64,000 nt of DNA, from assembly GCA_001986395.2 (NCBI GenBank), contig MQVO02000002.1:1984001-2048000 (forward strand), read 5' to 3'. Source of the DNA: Irpex lacteus (Eukaryota; Basidiomycota; Agaricomycetes; Polyporales; Irpicaceae). This document shows, one piece after another, positions 48,753-61,600 of this stretch. The notes beneath the pieces were generated by a model. It had not been told where the DNA came from. It saw nothing but the letters and a program-made list of their open reading frames with translations, and searched no databases. Each line of letters begins with the position of its first letter. Position 1 is the first letter of the stretch. A program made the position numbers and the translations under genes.

Positions 48753-49562
48753 ATGTCCGTGTTCTATTTCCTCGCCGAGTACCACCGCCCGCATTGTCTT
48801 GCGCAGGCATCTCAACTCCAAGAACATGATGTTCCCGAATACCTTTACCCCTCTTTACACGTAGAGACGGGCCTATTACCTCCCGTGCTCCATTGGGGGT
48901 GGATTGTCGATCATGGGAAGATGTATCAGGTCATTGAGCAAGAGTGGCCTCACCTTGCGAGGCGAATGCCGTACCCCGATCCGTTCTTCGTGCAACCAAA
49001 ACCCTCTGCTGGCGATGACGAAGAGGATAAAGAGGAGGAAGAGGACGAAGAGGGGGGTGAGTGGGAAACGGATCCATCAAAGTATGAGCATCGCAATTAT
49101 GCCGACACTCTCTTCGGGCATTCCGCGTCTCTCGCCCTCCGAAGGAAATTCGGAGTCCCAGAAGACCGTCTCGATTTATTGAAGATAAAAGGGTTTCACG
49201 ATGACCAGGGTGTATACCGTACCGGTATCGCGATTGGCACCAACTATTGCGGTGTTCTGAACGAAACGACAGAAACGGAGATCCGCAAGTTGTTCGATAT
49301 CCAGGGGGAGGCGCGGTGGTATCTGGATTGTCAGAGGTGGTATTGGGCTTGGCATCCATACCGCAAGGGCACGAAGTGGTCGGGCAGTGCTTCCAAAGTT
49401 CAATCATGCTGCTACGGCGGGAGAGTTATGCTCGTTTCATTCGTACTTGCTTTCGTGTTTTTCATGAGCGTGCATGGCGTGTATTATAAGGCTGCGGTCG
49501 TCAACATTATTTATCATCTGGGTGATATACTTGGCCAGGTAAGGTTAAGGTGTTGGCCGTGA
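48753..49562 (+). CDS. Unknown acidic protein, copy D2, altered ends
   Basis: The frame from ATG 48753 (MSVFYFLAEYHRPHCLAQ) joins the family at HCLAQASQLQEHDVPEYL and stays open through LPPVLHWGWIVDHGKMYQVI, the acidic linker, LALRRKFGVPEDRLDLLKIK, IAIGTNYCGVLNETTETE and EARWYLDCQRWYWAWHP. The normal first exon is absent and replaced by unrelated residues. The C-terminus also runs about 50 residues past the usual end and includes a hydrophobic stretch (VMLVSFVLAFVFFMSVHGV) that no other copy has. Expressed or not, it is an altered family member; I would not be surprised if it is a recent pseudogene with an intact core. Confidence 0.5.
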   Translation: MSVFYFLAEYHRPHCLAQASQLQEHDVPEYLYPSLHVETGLLPPVLHWGWIVDHGKMYQVIEQEWPHLARRMPYPDPFFVQPKPSAGDDEEDKEEEEDEEGGEWETDPSKYEHRNYADTLFGHSASLALRRKFGVPEDRLDLLKIKGFHDDQGVYRTGIAIGTNYCGVLNETTETEIRKLFDIQGEARWYLDCQRWYWAWHPYRKGTKWSGSASKVQSCCYGGRVMLVSFVLAFVFFMSVHGVYYKAAVVNIIYHLGDILGQVRLRCWP

Positions 49563-49666
49563 TGTAATTGGTCGCCAATTTACGGTGCAATGCGATAGCC
49601 GCCCGACCTCGACTTACCTTCGACCACCACCTCATCCACGTTGTCCTCACTCGTCCTCCACACAAA

Positions 49667-52600
49667 ATGGCTCAGTGGGGGCAGGGCTACCAGTATCCTG
49701 CTCAAACGGGCTTTAACCCTCAGCAGCAACAGCAGTTTCAGCAGGGGTTCCAGCCAGGGTTGGCCCCGCAGCCCACTGGCTTCCCGGGCCAGCGACCGCC
49801 TGGCTTCCAACAGCAGCAGCCTCAGCAGGGCGGATTTGGCCTTCAACAAGGTGGTCTACAGCCTCAGCAGACCGGCTTCCCAGGCCTGCAAGCACAGCCC
49901 ACAGGCTTCCAACCCCAGCAGAGCGGGTTCCAGCGACGAGCACCTCCGCCTGTACCTCCCATCCCATCTCAGTTTCAACAGCAGACACCCCAGCAGACTG
50001 GCTTCTTAGGAGCTGGGGTGCCGAATCGCTTCGGAAACCCATCGCCTGGTCCGTTGGTTGCGCAGCCAACGGGCTATCCTGGTGCTGGCGGTGGACTGCA
50101 GCCTCTCTTACCACAGGCAACCGGTTTCATTGATCCCCGCTTACAGATGATGTCGAGCACGTTCTTGCCTGCTAACACGTCATCTCCGTATAACGCTGCG
50201 GGAGCACCGCAATTCCAGCAGCAGCAGAACGGAATATCTCTTCAGCAGTCTTTCCTGCAGCATAATCAGAATCAGCGCGGTACTGCTGCGCCGAAAGTGC
50301 CTTGGACGCTTTCAAAGGCTGAGAAGAAGAGCTATGACCAGATCTTTCGTGCTTGGGACACGCGTGGCGAAGGCTTCATCACCGGTCAGACTGCGTTGGA
50401 GGTGTTCGGACAGAGTGGTCTCGACAAGAATGATTTGGCAAAGATATGGTATGTCTACGCGATCTACTTCGATGCATATGATCTAATGTGAATATAATCT
50501 CAGGGCTTTGGCGGATGGTGATAATCGTGGCAAGTTGAACCTTGCAGAGTTCCACGTCGCGATGGGTCTTATCTATCGCAGTAAGTCAAGTGTGCTAGTG
50601 TCATGTCCGACGTGTCTCATTAACTTCAATAGGACTTAACGGAAATGAGATCCCGGATCAACTCCCACCGGAGCTCGTGCCACCTTCGCATCGTGACCTT
50701 GACGAGTCCGTAGACTTCCTGAAGGACCTTCTCAAGAGTGACCCTCGTGCACGTTCTCCGGCTACGTTCGACGATGGACCTATCTCGAAACTGAAGGACA
50801 GATCCTTCCATAGCTCAGGCGCGCAGGGTGCCGGAGGACGTCAAGACGCTACTGTGTACAAGCACTCTGACGATGCCCCACCTGGTGGCTTCTACCAGTC
50901 TCGTTACCGTACGGTCGATCGTGCAGCTATCAGAACGACGAGCGAGAGCAATAGCCCGTCTTCGGATTTGTCGGACCTTAAGCGTACGCTGGAGAATACG
51001 GCCAAGGCTCTGGACAGGAACGCGGAAGAATCTGCTTCACGAACCAAAGAGGATGAGGAGCTCGATCGCGAGATGTCCGACCTGAAGTACCGCGTCAAGC
51101 GTCTGCAGGAGGATTTGGATTATGTCTCGCGTGGACCGAGGACAGCCAGCAAAGACGAAGAAAGGCGAAGGCTCGAACGCGAGCTGCTGAATATCTTACA
51201 TGAACGTCTCCCGGAACTCGAGAGGCGGATACAGGATAGAGAGGAGCGCAAGAAAAGGGAAAAGCGCGAATGGGACCGAGAGAGGGACCGTCGTAATGAC
51301 AGGTTCGGGCGGTACGACGACAGGGACGATCGGTACTCCTCATCGAGGTACGACCGTGAGGACGACCGTGACCGTTATCGTTCGTATGACCGTGATGAGC
51401 CCGACAGGTATCGTGACTCTTCGCGCGACAGGCCGTATTCCAGCAACAGGGATCGCGACTACGACCGTCCTCGTAGTCCCGTTGCCGCGCGTTCCCCACC
51501 TCCGCCTCCACCTCCCGCACCTACGAATTCTATCAGTAGGCCACCACCGGCACCTACGCCTGCTAAGTCTCCTGCGCCGGCTGTCAAGAAGATGACACCC
51601 GAGGAACGCAAGGCCTTCATGCAAGCTGAAGCCCAGAGGCGTATCCAGGAACGTATGGCTGCTCTCGGCGTCACGCCTACCGCGTCTGCTGCGTCCAGAG
51701 TGGACTCTACTGTCGAGGATCGTCTGGCGAAAGAGAAACAAGAAGCTGAAGAGAAAGCTAAGGCAGCGGAGCGTGAGGCTGAAGAGCGTGAGAGGTTGCG
51801 ACGAGAGCGTCTGCAGAGCGAGAAGGCAACTAAGGAAGCGTCTTCACCTGCTACTCCTTCGGCACCTGCACCACCCGCCCCTACGCCTCCTGCCCCGAAG
51901 GCTGCACCCCCTGCTCCGAAACCCAGGGCACCAGCTCCGCCCCCGCCAAGGAAGACACCCAGTCGCCCGCCTGTCGCTCCCCGTGCATCTGCCGCATCTG
52001 TACCGGCTGCTTCTCCCGCTCCGCCGCCACCACCACCACCTCAGCCTGTTGCTCCTGCTGCACCACCGGAACCTGAGGTTGATCCTGAGGAAGAGGCTCT
52101 GCGTGCGCGAGAGGCTGCTTTGCGCAAAGCCAGAGAGGAAAGACTCGAGCGTTTGCGTCGGCTGGAAGAGGAGGAAGCGGAAGCTAATAGGCGGTTGGAA
52201 GAAGAGTTCGAAGCGAGACGTAAGCAGTTTTCTTCGCCGTCAACTCCTGCACCGCCACCTCCCCAGCAGGCCACCCCGGCTCCTTCTGCCGCTGCTCCTG
52301 TTGCTCCTCCACCTCCTCCCCCGCCTCCCCCGCCTCCCCACCGCCAGTTGCCAGCCCGCCGGCTGCATCTCCACCAGCAGCGGAGAAGTCCACGACAAAT
52401 CCGTTCAGTAGATTGTTGAAGGAAGGCTCAACGCCTGGGGCTGCTTCTCCTGCGACGCCTGCGAATGGTAGTACGAATCCGTTCTTCAAGCCTACGTCGC
52501 CTCCCAGTGTGTCCGCCGCGACTCCTCCCGTTGCCCCGATACCCCCCGTTGCGCCCCCTCCGCCGTCCGTACCTCCCCCGACTAAAAGTCCTGCACCCCC

Positions 52601-55600
52601 TGCGATCAAGACGTCTTATAACACTGCTCCTCAGGATGAATCAGACTGGGACGATATTGAAGAGAAAGAGGAGGATGATAGCAGTGAGGATGAGTTGGAT
52701 TCTTCTCGTGCTTCTCGTGGCAAGCTAGCCCAGCAACTGTTCGGTAGTATCATACCCTCGAGGCCGCAATCGACTGCGCCTCAGTCTGCCACTCCGAAGT
52801 CTGGCACGCCTGCACCTCCTGCACCTCCTCCTCCATCTGCACCTCCAGCTCCCATCTTCGATGCCGGTGCCTCTGCGGGCATTCCGCCGCCGCCTCCCCC
52901 ACCGGCTCCTCCAGCTGCACCTGCCGCTCCTCCAGCTCCGGCTGCTGCGATAGCTGCCCCTGTTCCAACTGGCGATCGCAGCGCCCTGCTCGGTGCCATC
53001 AAGGCAGGGAAGGGTTTGCGCAAGGTTCAGACAAATGACCGCAGTTCTGCTCCTGTCTCTGGCAAAGTCATCGGCGACGTAGCTCCTCCTCCACATATCA
53101 ACGCAGCGCCCCGATCACCGTCTCCGCCTTCACCACGAGTGACGGCAATCAACCCTCCGTCGCCTGTTGCTCCCAGGGACGTCCCGCTAGCGGGTCCCAC
53201 TGAGTCGAGCGCGTCGGACCGATCGAATAGGGAATCTGTAGGTTGGTTTGGAAGCCTCGCGGTCGATACGGGTAGCTTGCAAGTACCCCACCTCGAGTCG
53301 ACAGCGGAGGAGGAAGAACCAGAGACTCCCGTACCGGTTTCTGTTCCTGAAATCCAGGTTGAGAGTATACATGATACTGCCTACGAGGCCCCTAAGGAAG
53401 ATGATTTGATGCAGGACATAGATTTGTCTGTTGGTGAGTCCGGACCGCCTGGTTTATGTTGCCCTCAAATGTTGACGTGGAGCTTCAGAGCAACGTGTTC
53501 GTTCATTGTACGCATACGAGGGACAAAGGGCAGAAGACCTCTGTGAGTAATTTGCAACGGGTATTAGAAGTATTATTGACAGTCGTTGTAGCCTTTGGAG
53601 AGAATCTGGTGTTGACAGCTCATCCTTCAAAGACCGGCGGTGACTGGTGGTACGGCACTGTAGTCAGGGACGGCAAGAGCGGCTTCTTCCCCAAGACATA
53701 TGTCGAACCGATCCAAATAGGTACGTCCCTTGCACCAGCGATTCATTGATTTTACTAATTCTCCCTCAGCCAAAGCAACTGCTCTATATACTTACGAAGG
53801 CACTAACCCTGACGAGCTACCCTTCGCCGAGGGCGATGAACTGACCATTGTGGAGCACACGGATGCTGACTGGTGGAAAGCGGAGCATAGCGGGGTGATT
53901 TTCATAGTACCAGCGGCGTACTTGCAGCTCATCGAGGGTTAGTCGAGCCATCTACCTTTTCTAAGTTCTTCAGTTTACGCTGCTGGAATACAGGCTGAAG
54001 TGTTCTTGTATCTTCTTTTTTGCATGTATGAACTCAATAAACTCGTCGAATCATCCGAATTATGCAACTGAATAGATGAACCCGTTACTCCCCGGCCTCC
54101 GCTCGCCCAAGATGAGACTCCTATCGCTTCCATTTCTCCCTCAATGACTTCACAGATTGCAGAAGCCGCAAAAGCTGATGCCGGTGGTGAGGACGACGAG
54201 TCCGGATGGGGATCTGACAGTGACGATAGCTACGAGACGGCTGATTCCTTTGAATCGTCATCCGACGAAGAAGAAGAAGAGCTCACAGAAGAGCAACGTA
54301 AGGCAGAACGCGAGGCTCGAGAGCTTGAGCGTCAACGGGTGTTAAGTGCGGCAGGTTTGGTCGTGATGAAGTCAGACCGCGAACCCCCGCCACGGCCTGC
54401 TCGTAGGAAGAGCGTTCGCAAACATCGCCCAGCACCTGCTGTTCCAGAGAAACGTCGTGCCCCGAGTCGCCCTCCCCGTCCACCAAAGAATCTCCCACCG
54501 TCACCAGGGGCCGATAGCAAGGATACGTCTTTGAAGCTTGACGATGCATACGAACGTTATGAGGCGTACAAGCAGTCAGCGGGTAATGCCAACCGATTAT
54601 CCGTAGCTTCTTTGGACACGGCTTCTCTCAGCACATATTCTCCCTCTTTGACTCTTTCACCTTCTCCCTCTAATGAGCAGGAGAACGTTTCGCACTCAGG
54701 TTTCCTTAGCTTCTTTGGACGGAAGACCCCAGCGAACGATGGTGAGACCCGGACCAGGCCTATCATTTCTGGACCTATTTTGCAAGAATCTACGTCGTCT
54801 GGTTCTGTCGAAGGTGAATTTGGCGCGGTATGTATATACTCGTGTGCTACCTGTTGTCACATTTTGCTTATGCCTTAGTAGACCTGGGCTAGTCTCATAG
54901 ATAAATCAGCCCTAGAGGAGATTCCTCCGAAGGAACGTCGAAGACAAGAAGCGATATTCGAGCTCATTGCCACAGAGGGAGCTTATGTCAGAGATTTGCA
55001 GCTGATTGTGGAGGTACGTTGTTGGTTTTTAAACAATAATGAGATGTCTGAGGCGGCTTGGCAGGTGTTTTATACCAAGTTGCTGCCCTTGCTTGACGAG
55101 AAGGCTACGAAAGTCATTTTCGCCAACGTAGAAGATATATTACTGACCAATACCGTAAGCTAGCTGCTCGCTGCAGACATGTACTCTCTGATTGCTCTGC
55201 TAGACATTCCTAAGCACGCTTGAGGAGCGACAACGAGAGAGTCGGCTGTATATTGATGCTATAGGTGATATACTGAAGACAAACATCTCCAATATGGGTG
55301 TCTACCTTGTGCGTCTTTTTAACGTTGCCGAGCAACTTACTATCGCTCACATACCCTCAGGAATACTGTGTCAACCATGGTACTGCGATCAAGTTACTTC
55401 AATCACTCAGAGAGTCAAATCCTGAGCTTGCTTCCACGCTTCAGGTACGGATCATGTCAGAGCCACATTCATGACGCACCTCACAGTTCTTCTCTCGACA
55501 GCGACTGCGCGAGGAGCCCTCAGTGCGGAATCTTGACCTTTCGAGCTATCTTCTCGTTCCTAGTAAGCAACCTCTATTAGAAACCAATTTTCACTAACGC

Positions 55601-56351
55601 CTTCGCATAGTGCAACGTATTACCCGCTACCCTTTGTTGATCAAACAGGTAAGGTGCCTGAACTAGAGGGTAAACCTAGCTCAATACTTATGCGACCACT
55701 AGATCCTCCACTACTCTGAAGTTGCGCAAGAACGCCGCCGTGTCGAGAGTGCCCTGGAGACGGCGGAAAAGATACTGAACCATATCAATGAGACAATTCG
55801 GGAGCAAGAGGGAAGGGAACGCTTGCGTGCGATTTCGAAGGATCTTTGGATCGGGCAGGGGAGACTTGATTTGACCGCGCCTACACGAAGCATGGGGCCT
55901 CGCAAACTGCTGAAGGAAGGTGTCTTAAGCAAGGCGAAAAGCGGGAGACGCTTGCACGCATTCCTATGTAGCGACATTCTTGTGCTCACGGATGAATCTG
56001 CCAAGACGCTGTACAGGGTGGTAAGATCCATGAAGTTCTCATGCTCAACTTTTCCCACTAACATTTCACAAGCCTATACCTCTCGTTGAGGTACAAGTCA
56101 AGGAAGTGTCTGGATTGTCGGGACGAGGTGAGAGCTTTGGCACAGCTCGAACGTGGTCATATACATTCTGACACATCCTCTGGACAGACGATCTTGCATT
56201 CCAGCTGGCCCTTGCATACCCACGCGGCGGAGACAAGATCAATCTGAGAGCTACCTCTGCACGAGATTGCCAGGTTTGGATGCAAGCCATTGAGAAAGCC
56301 AGCCAAAACGCCCGACAAGCAGAACAGCGAGCAGCGAAGCGGCGGGGTTAA
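49667..56351 (+). CDS. Intersectin/Cin1-like endocytic scaffold with Rho-GEF (EH-coil-WH2-SH3-SH3-DH-PH)
   Basis: Start ATG at 49667 (MAQWGQGYQYPAQTGFNP). Spliced length is about 1,940 residues. Order: Gln/Pro-rich QPTGF repeats; one EH domain (about 210-300: KSYDQIFRAWDTRGEGFITG, IWALADGDNRGKLNLAEFHV); coiled coils and a long Pro-rich region; a WH2-like actin-binding motif (SALLGAIKAGKGLRKVQTND); SH3-1 (VRSLYAYEGQRAEDLSFGEN, GDWWYGTVV); SH3-2 (ATALYTYEGTNPDELPFAEG, DADWWKAE); a DH domain (RRQEAIFELIATEGAYVRDL, PMQRITRYPLLIKQIL); and a PH domain ending at KRRG and TAA (56349). This matches Cryptococcus Cin1 and animal intersectin-L, linking endocytosis to Cdc42/Rho and actin. Oddity: one base appears to be missing in a C-rich tract near 52333-52339, shifting the frame; see the findings. 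Confidence 0.88.
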
Positions 56352-56547
56352 TCAACTCTGCTGAACGTTTCTATCTTCTGCTTTCGTACTACTTTCCTAT
56401 TTTGTATATACTCAGGCTATTGGAATTTGGACACACAGTAACGCGTCGCGCTGGGTAACAGCTGGTCACGCGTCACACATGACTGTACTTATAATTATGC
56501 GGTTGACTAAGTACGTCTCCGCGCTCGACGTGCATGTTCAATATTTA

Positions 56548-58204
56548 ATGGGGGCCATGGAGCTCCCAAAAACACCTAAGAAAGGATCAAGTCGCAACAA
56601 CTCTTCTATATCATCATTTGGGGCTGATTATTCTGTCCAAGTATCTTGCACCGCCGTCATAAATGACCTGCCAACCACAATCCCTTGCGTTGAGTACCAA
56701 CGTCTTAAAGTTCTTCTGCCCTCATTTGGAGATCAAGGCCAGATGCCGGAAATTATTGAGGCGTTGAAGGAGGCAGAAGTCATTGTCGACGGCCGCTGGG
56801 CGGAATTCCCGACAGATCCATGGAAATGCCGAATAGAGAACACAGTGTTCTCTAAGCTATTCTTCGTCATCGACAAGATTGTCACCCACTCCAAACCCAA
56901 GATTCAAGGCCGCGAACCGATAAGCAGCTACGTGCACCGACCCCACGCCATACCAGTTAGCTCGGATAAAGCGCATAAGAAGGACGCGAAACCGGATGGT
57001 TATTTCCTGTTTCTCGATCACACTGGCACTGGTCGCACCGATGAGAGGCATTTCTGGCGCGATGCTGCGACTCCAGCAGAATTCAAGCGAAAAGACACAC
57101 ACGCTGACTTACAGGACGTAAGTAACGTTCTACTTCGTCTTACTCTGGTGTCTGGCGTTCTACCCATACTAATCATAACCCTTGGCACGCTAGGATGTTG
57201 ACAAGATTTGCTGGGATATGCATCAAATTATGAAGGAGGACCCTCGGCGTCGCCGTGTTTTTGGCTTCACCATCGAGAATACGCAGATGCGCGTGTGGAT
57301 GATGAATAGGGCCGAAGTCGTCGTGTCGGAGCCGTTCAACTTTATCACGGTGCGTATTCCAGTTATTCCATTACGCCAGCTTCACTGACACGCGCGCGCA
57401 AAGGATCACGAAAAGTTCATCTATTTTGTACTCTCGCAGGTCTACGCGAAGCCTCATGAACTCGGAATCGATACAACAATGACCCTCGTTCCGGTTCCGC
57501 CGAAGTTGAGAAGCTCAGAGACCCCCGTGTACGACATCATCGTACACAATGCCAAGGCCAATGGAGAAGTGGAGGAGATCACCGTTCGTACAGTTGACCT
57601 GATCGACAATTTACGTGTTCAGTACCCGCTGGGTCGGGGCACTCGTGTATGGGAGGTGCAGAGGGTTATCGATGGTGTAATAGCTGAGAACGCAGAAGGG
57701 CGAGTTCTCAAGGAAAGCTGGGTTGACGCGGAACGCCGATCTGAGGCTGAGATCATGGAGCAGATTCTGGCAGCGGCGAATGAAGAAGAAAAGGATATGT
57801 TGTCTGAGGCTCTACTCACTCATGTGGCTGCAGGACGAGTCCTTGTCGAGGGCAAACTTGATAACACACGAGACCTAGGCGTCAGCGATGCTGATCTCCC
57901 GACGACAAGGCGTTTCTCTCTAAGGGTTTCACCCTTCCACAGGTCCTCCCATGTCCCAGAAGCTCCTTCCATCAAGTCTTCCTCTATAGCCGCAGCGGGT
58001 CACAGTGTTCCCTCAGTGTCAGCGGCGAATGCGACTACCGGTACTCAGCCTAGTACCAAGAGGCAACATACCCGTCTTCTGATGAAGCAGTTATGTACAC
58101 CCTTGTCGAAAGTGTTGTCTCTGTGTCAGGTATTCGAAGCCCTCACGCAAAGTGTATTCCGTAAGTTATTGAACAACATGACCACAGAGTGTCGGAAGAA
58201 TTGA
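56548..58204 (+). pseudogene. FunK1-type kinase, catalytic lobe missing
   Basis: Likely start at ATG 56548 or 56557 (MELPKTPKKGSSRNNSS). N-terminal FunK1 blocks are present: WKCRIENTVFSKLFFVIDKI, DPRRRRVFGFTIENTQMRVW, FIYFVLSQVYAKPHELGID, YPLGRGTRVWEVQRVIDGVI, LKESWVDAERRSEAEIMEQI and MLSEALLTHVAAGRVLVEGK, up to LMKQLCTPLSKVLSLCQVFE and ALTQSVF. In FunK1 proteins this last block is followed within about 20 residues by the HRD loop, but here the frame ends soon after and no HRD, DFG or later kinase motif exists before the next gene. A peptide with tail-like NPHPDAIKRPSGRR sits downstream in another frame. FunK1 is a kinase family expanded in mushroom fungi. This copy should lack kinase activity. 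A transposase gene lies 0.4 kb downstream. Confidence 0.72.
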
Positions 58205-58628
58205 AACCGCCTCTAGAGGCGCCAGTCTCCAGGTCGCATCCAATCCGCATCCTGATGCCATCAAGAGGCCCTCAGGAAGGAGGTGCCTGCATCGAGATGC
58301 GACGCTCTGCCACGAGGTCCCATCTCGATGATCCGCCGTACATCCGCGGATCTCTATCGACCTCTATATGGCATATCTAGGCGCGTCCGTCCCTCTGGAG
58401 GGCGTCTAGATGAGAGGCGTGGCGAAAGGGCGGTATAGGCATGTTCGACTTCGTCGAACTCGTCTTTAACTGCCACCGCCACCACCTTTCCTTTCCCTCA
58501 CCCTCACTAGTTCCTCCCCTCTGTACTCGGATTGCTTCTATTTATTTTATTTAGTGTATAGACACAAGATGTAAGCATATCAACCTTACCATCCATCCGA
58601 TGTTCATCTAACGGAATCAGCGTAACAT
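58205..58628. other. Junction between FunK1 remnant and transposase gene
   Basis: About 420 bp holding the tail-like FunK1 peptide mentioned above and the presumed promoter and left end of the transposon. I could not find a terminal inverted repeat by eye. Confidence 0.4.
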
Positions 58629-61600
58629 ATGGCAGGCAAGCGGCCCTCACGTCAAGGAAAAGCCCTTTCCACCCTCCGTTCAAGTCTGGATGACGTGGAG
58701 TGCTCACATTGCGGGGTCTCTTTCAGACCGAAGGGTTTCAGCAGGCATTTCGCCGCTTGCAGCAAGGAGCACGAGAGACGAGAAAGAATGGCAGCTAAGC
58801 GTCGTGAGCGTGATGACGACGACCATACAGCACGCACTCCCAAAAGAGGTACGTCGTACGCTGAATTCTGACAGTCTTTTAAATTGCTCAGACGTGTGTA
58901 GGACGTCACTCTCGGCAGGCTGATCCTGAGCCCCCACAATCTCCCTCTCCCTCACACTCGCAACCCGCGCCGAGTCCTAGTCACGGTGCGATAATTGATC
59001 TTCCATAATGTACAATGCACTAATTATAACAATACATCAGGATCTCCGTCACTTCCTGCTGCTACAGCGGAGGATTGGACTGAAATCGAGCTTCGTGAGT
59101 TCGAGGAAGATTCAGGTTTTGTCCCTCCACATGGTGAGCCTACCTATCCCTCCCTTGAAGTCGTTTTACTACTTGCTTACTGTGCTCTAGATGCACATGA
59201 CCTGAGTTCACCGTCCCTCACGCCTGTTGCTCAAGCTGCCCCCGCAGCACCAGCCAGCCCACCGGCGCATGACGACCATCGGCCTCCCGCTCTCGACGAC
59301 ATCAAAGTAGAATACCACAAAGCTTCTGGACGTTCCCCGGAGATCTATGCATTTGAGGACTTCACTCGAGATGAGCCCGAGGCGGATCCGCAGCTCCTGG
59401 GCCTCAGTGAGGAGCCGTGGAAACCTTTTAGTTCCCGTTTAGATTTTGAGTTCGCGGAACTGACCCACGAAGCGCACATGAACAAGGGGCAAGTCAGTAA
59501 GCTACTCGAGATCATCCGTAGCATCACCGGGGACAAGGACAAGTTCACGTTCAAGACCGTAGATGACGTCGATGTTGCTTGGTCAAAAGCTCAGTCACTA
59601 TATCCCTCGGTACGCCATAACCATTCTCTATTTTGTGTCCCCGCCCTGTAGCTCTCATGGTCCATGTACAATTTCGTAGTTTCAAGTATCTACATACCCT
59701 GTCGAATACAAGAATCAAACATACAATTTTGACTTCCATCACCGGCCCCTTTGGCCGTGGCTGATGTCTCAAGTCCGTGATCCACTCTTGGCCAAGCACT
59801 TTCGATGGGATGCGCAGCGCCTGTATAAGTATGATGGTACTGAATGGGTTCGTTTTTATGATGAGCCGTGGACAGCGGAGAATTTTTCGAAGGCACAGGT
59901 GCGTAATAATGTTGTTCAGGCAGTTGCTGTTTTAGCTCAAACACTACCTGATTCTAGTCGAACATCACAGGCATTGACAAGGACGGCAAACCGTTTGCTA
60001 TCATCCTTTGGGCGGACACTTCGAAGCTGTCCACCTTCGGTACTCAAAAAGGCCATTTCATCATTGCAAGGTCGGGGAACCTGCCTGAGTACATACGCAA
60101 TGGTGTTTCTATTGGAGGCGGAAGGATTGTAGGCTTTGTACCTCTGGTAAGTTTGAGGGTTAGTACCATGCAATAGTGGTTCCTGATATATAATCATATT
60201 CTAGATCGAAAGCGAAGATCCGAACGAAAAGGGTAAGAAGAAATACATCAATTTCAAGCACGCCGTCTATCATCAAGCTTTCCACGAGTTTCTGAAGGAA
60301 GTGGCTTTCTATTCGAAACACGGCTATAGGGTGATGTGCGGGGATAAAGTCTTGCGCACGCTCTACCCGTACATTCATATTCTCTCTGCTGATTACCAAG
60401 AGCAGTGCGAAGTCTCGTTTTATATATATTTAATACAATGTTCTGATCCGTTGCTTGCAGATGCTACTTCTGCCTCATTCGCGGTCTCAGAGGGCTGGCT
60501 CCATGCCCTGTCTGTCTCATACCCGAAGGACAACTCTCCGATATCAAAACAAAGTATCCGTATCGCGTAGCAACCGAGATGCAGCGTCTCGTAGAGAAAA
60601 AAGAGACACAGGGGGATAAGGAAGAGGCTCTTAAGGCAATTGGCCTTCGAGCGGTCAAGGTAGGCACGAGTATACTTGCGAGAGTATAGCGGCAGTGCAC
60701 TGAATCTTTTGCCTCGTCTACAGAATGCCTTTTGGGGTATTGAGAACACAGACGTGCACATTGTGACTTCCTTTGATCGTCTCCATGCATACATGGGACT
60801 CTTCAAGGACCACCTCTTTCCGGAATTGAAGGCGATCGTCGATTTACTTGGACGTCTGGCAGCCGTCAAGATCGAAGAGAGGTATGTGCTCGTTTTCAGC
60901 AGCTCCAGAGACGTTAGTGACAGATCCGTGAATTGGCATGAATTTACAGCGTGAAAAGCATACCTCGCTGGCCAGACTTATCACACTTTAATGGGATTCT
61001 CGATCTCGATTTCGGCGACGGGAAGAAGTGGGATGATATCGTCAAGGTAAGCGTTGTTATCTCACATCGGGTGGTACCTTACTAATCTAGTTCGTAGTTC
61101 ATTGTCAATGTTACGCATCATGTGCTTACTCGAGCATCAACCCCGAAGGGGTTTGCCCTTCTCAGACTCATTCGCAAGTTCGTTGAACTCAACTGTTTCC
61201 TATCAATGGAAGTACACACCACGAAGACGATTGCGGCGTTCTTGAAGACATTGCGATCCTTCTATGACCGCTTACAGGTGAGTTAAGATAAGTGAGTCTG
61301 CTAGTGAGGGTTGATATAACCGAGCATTTTTGAAGGACTACAAAGATGAGTGCCAAGACGACGAGAAGCAGAAAGACTGGGACGTCCCCATCAAGATTCA
61401 CTCGCACGTGCACGCCGCCCGCGACATTCTCATGAAGGGGGTCATCGGAAACATGGACACCAAGCCGAATGAAAGGTTGAACGGACCCATGCGAAAGGCT
61501 TATCTATTTCAAACGAATTTCAAGAACATCGAGCGTCAGGTGAGTACCGCTTTTAATTTCTTAGTCACTCGGAACTCATGATAGACTGTAGCTGGGCAAA

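Noticed and set aside
51773..52411. Arg/Leu/His-rich plus-strand frame
   Set aside because: It is an out-of-frame shadow of the Pro-rich part of the intersectin-like gene.
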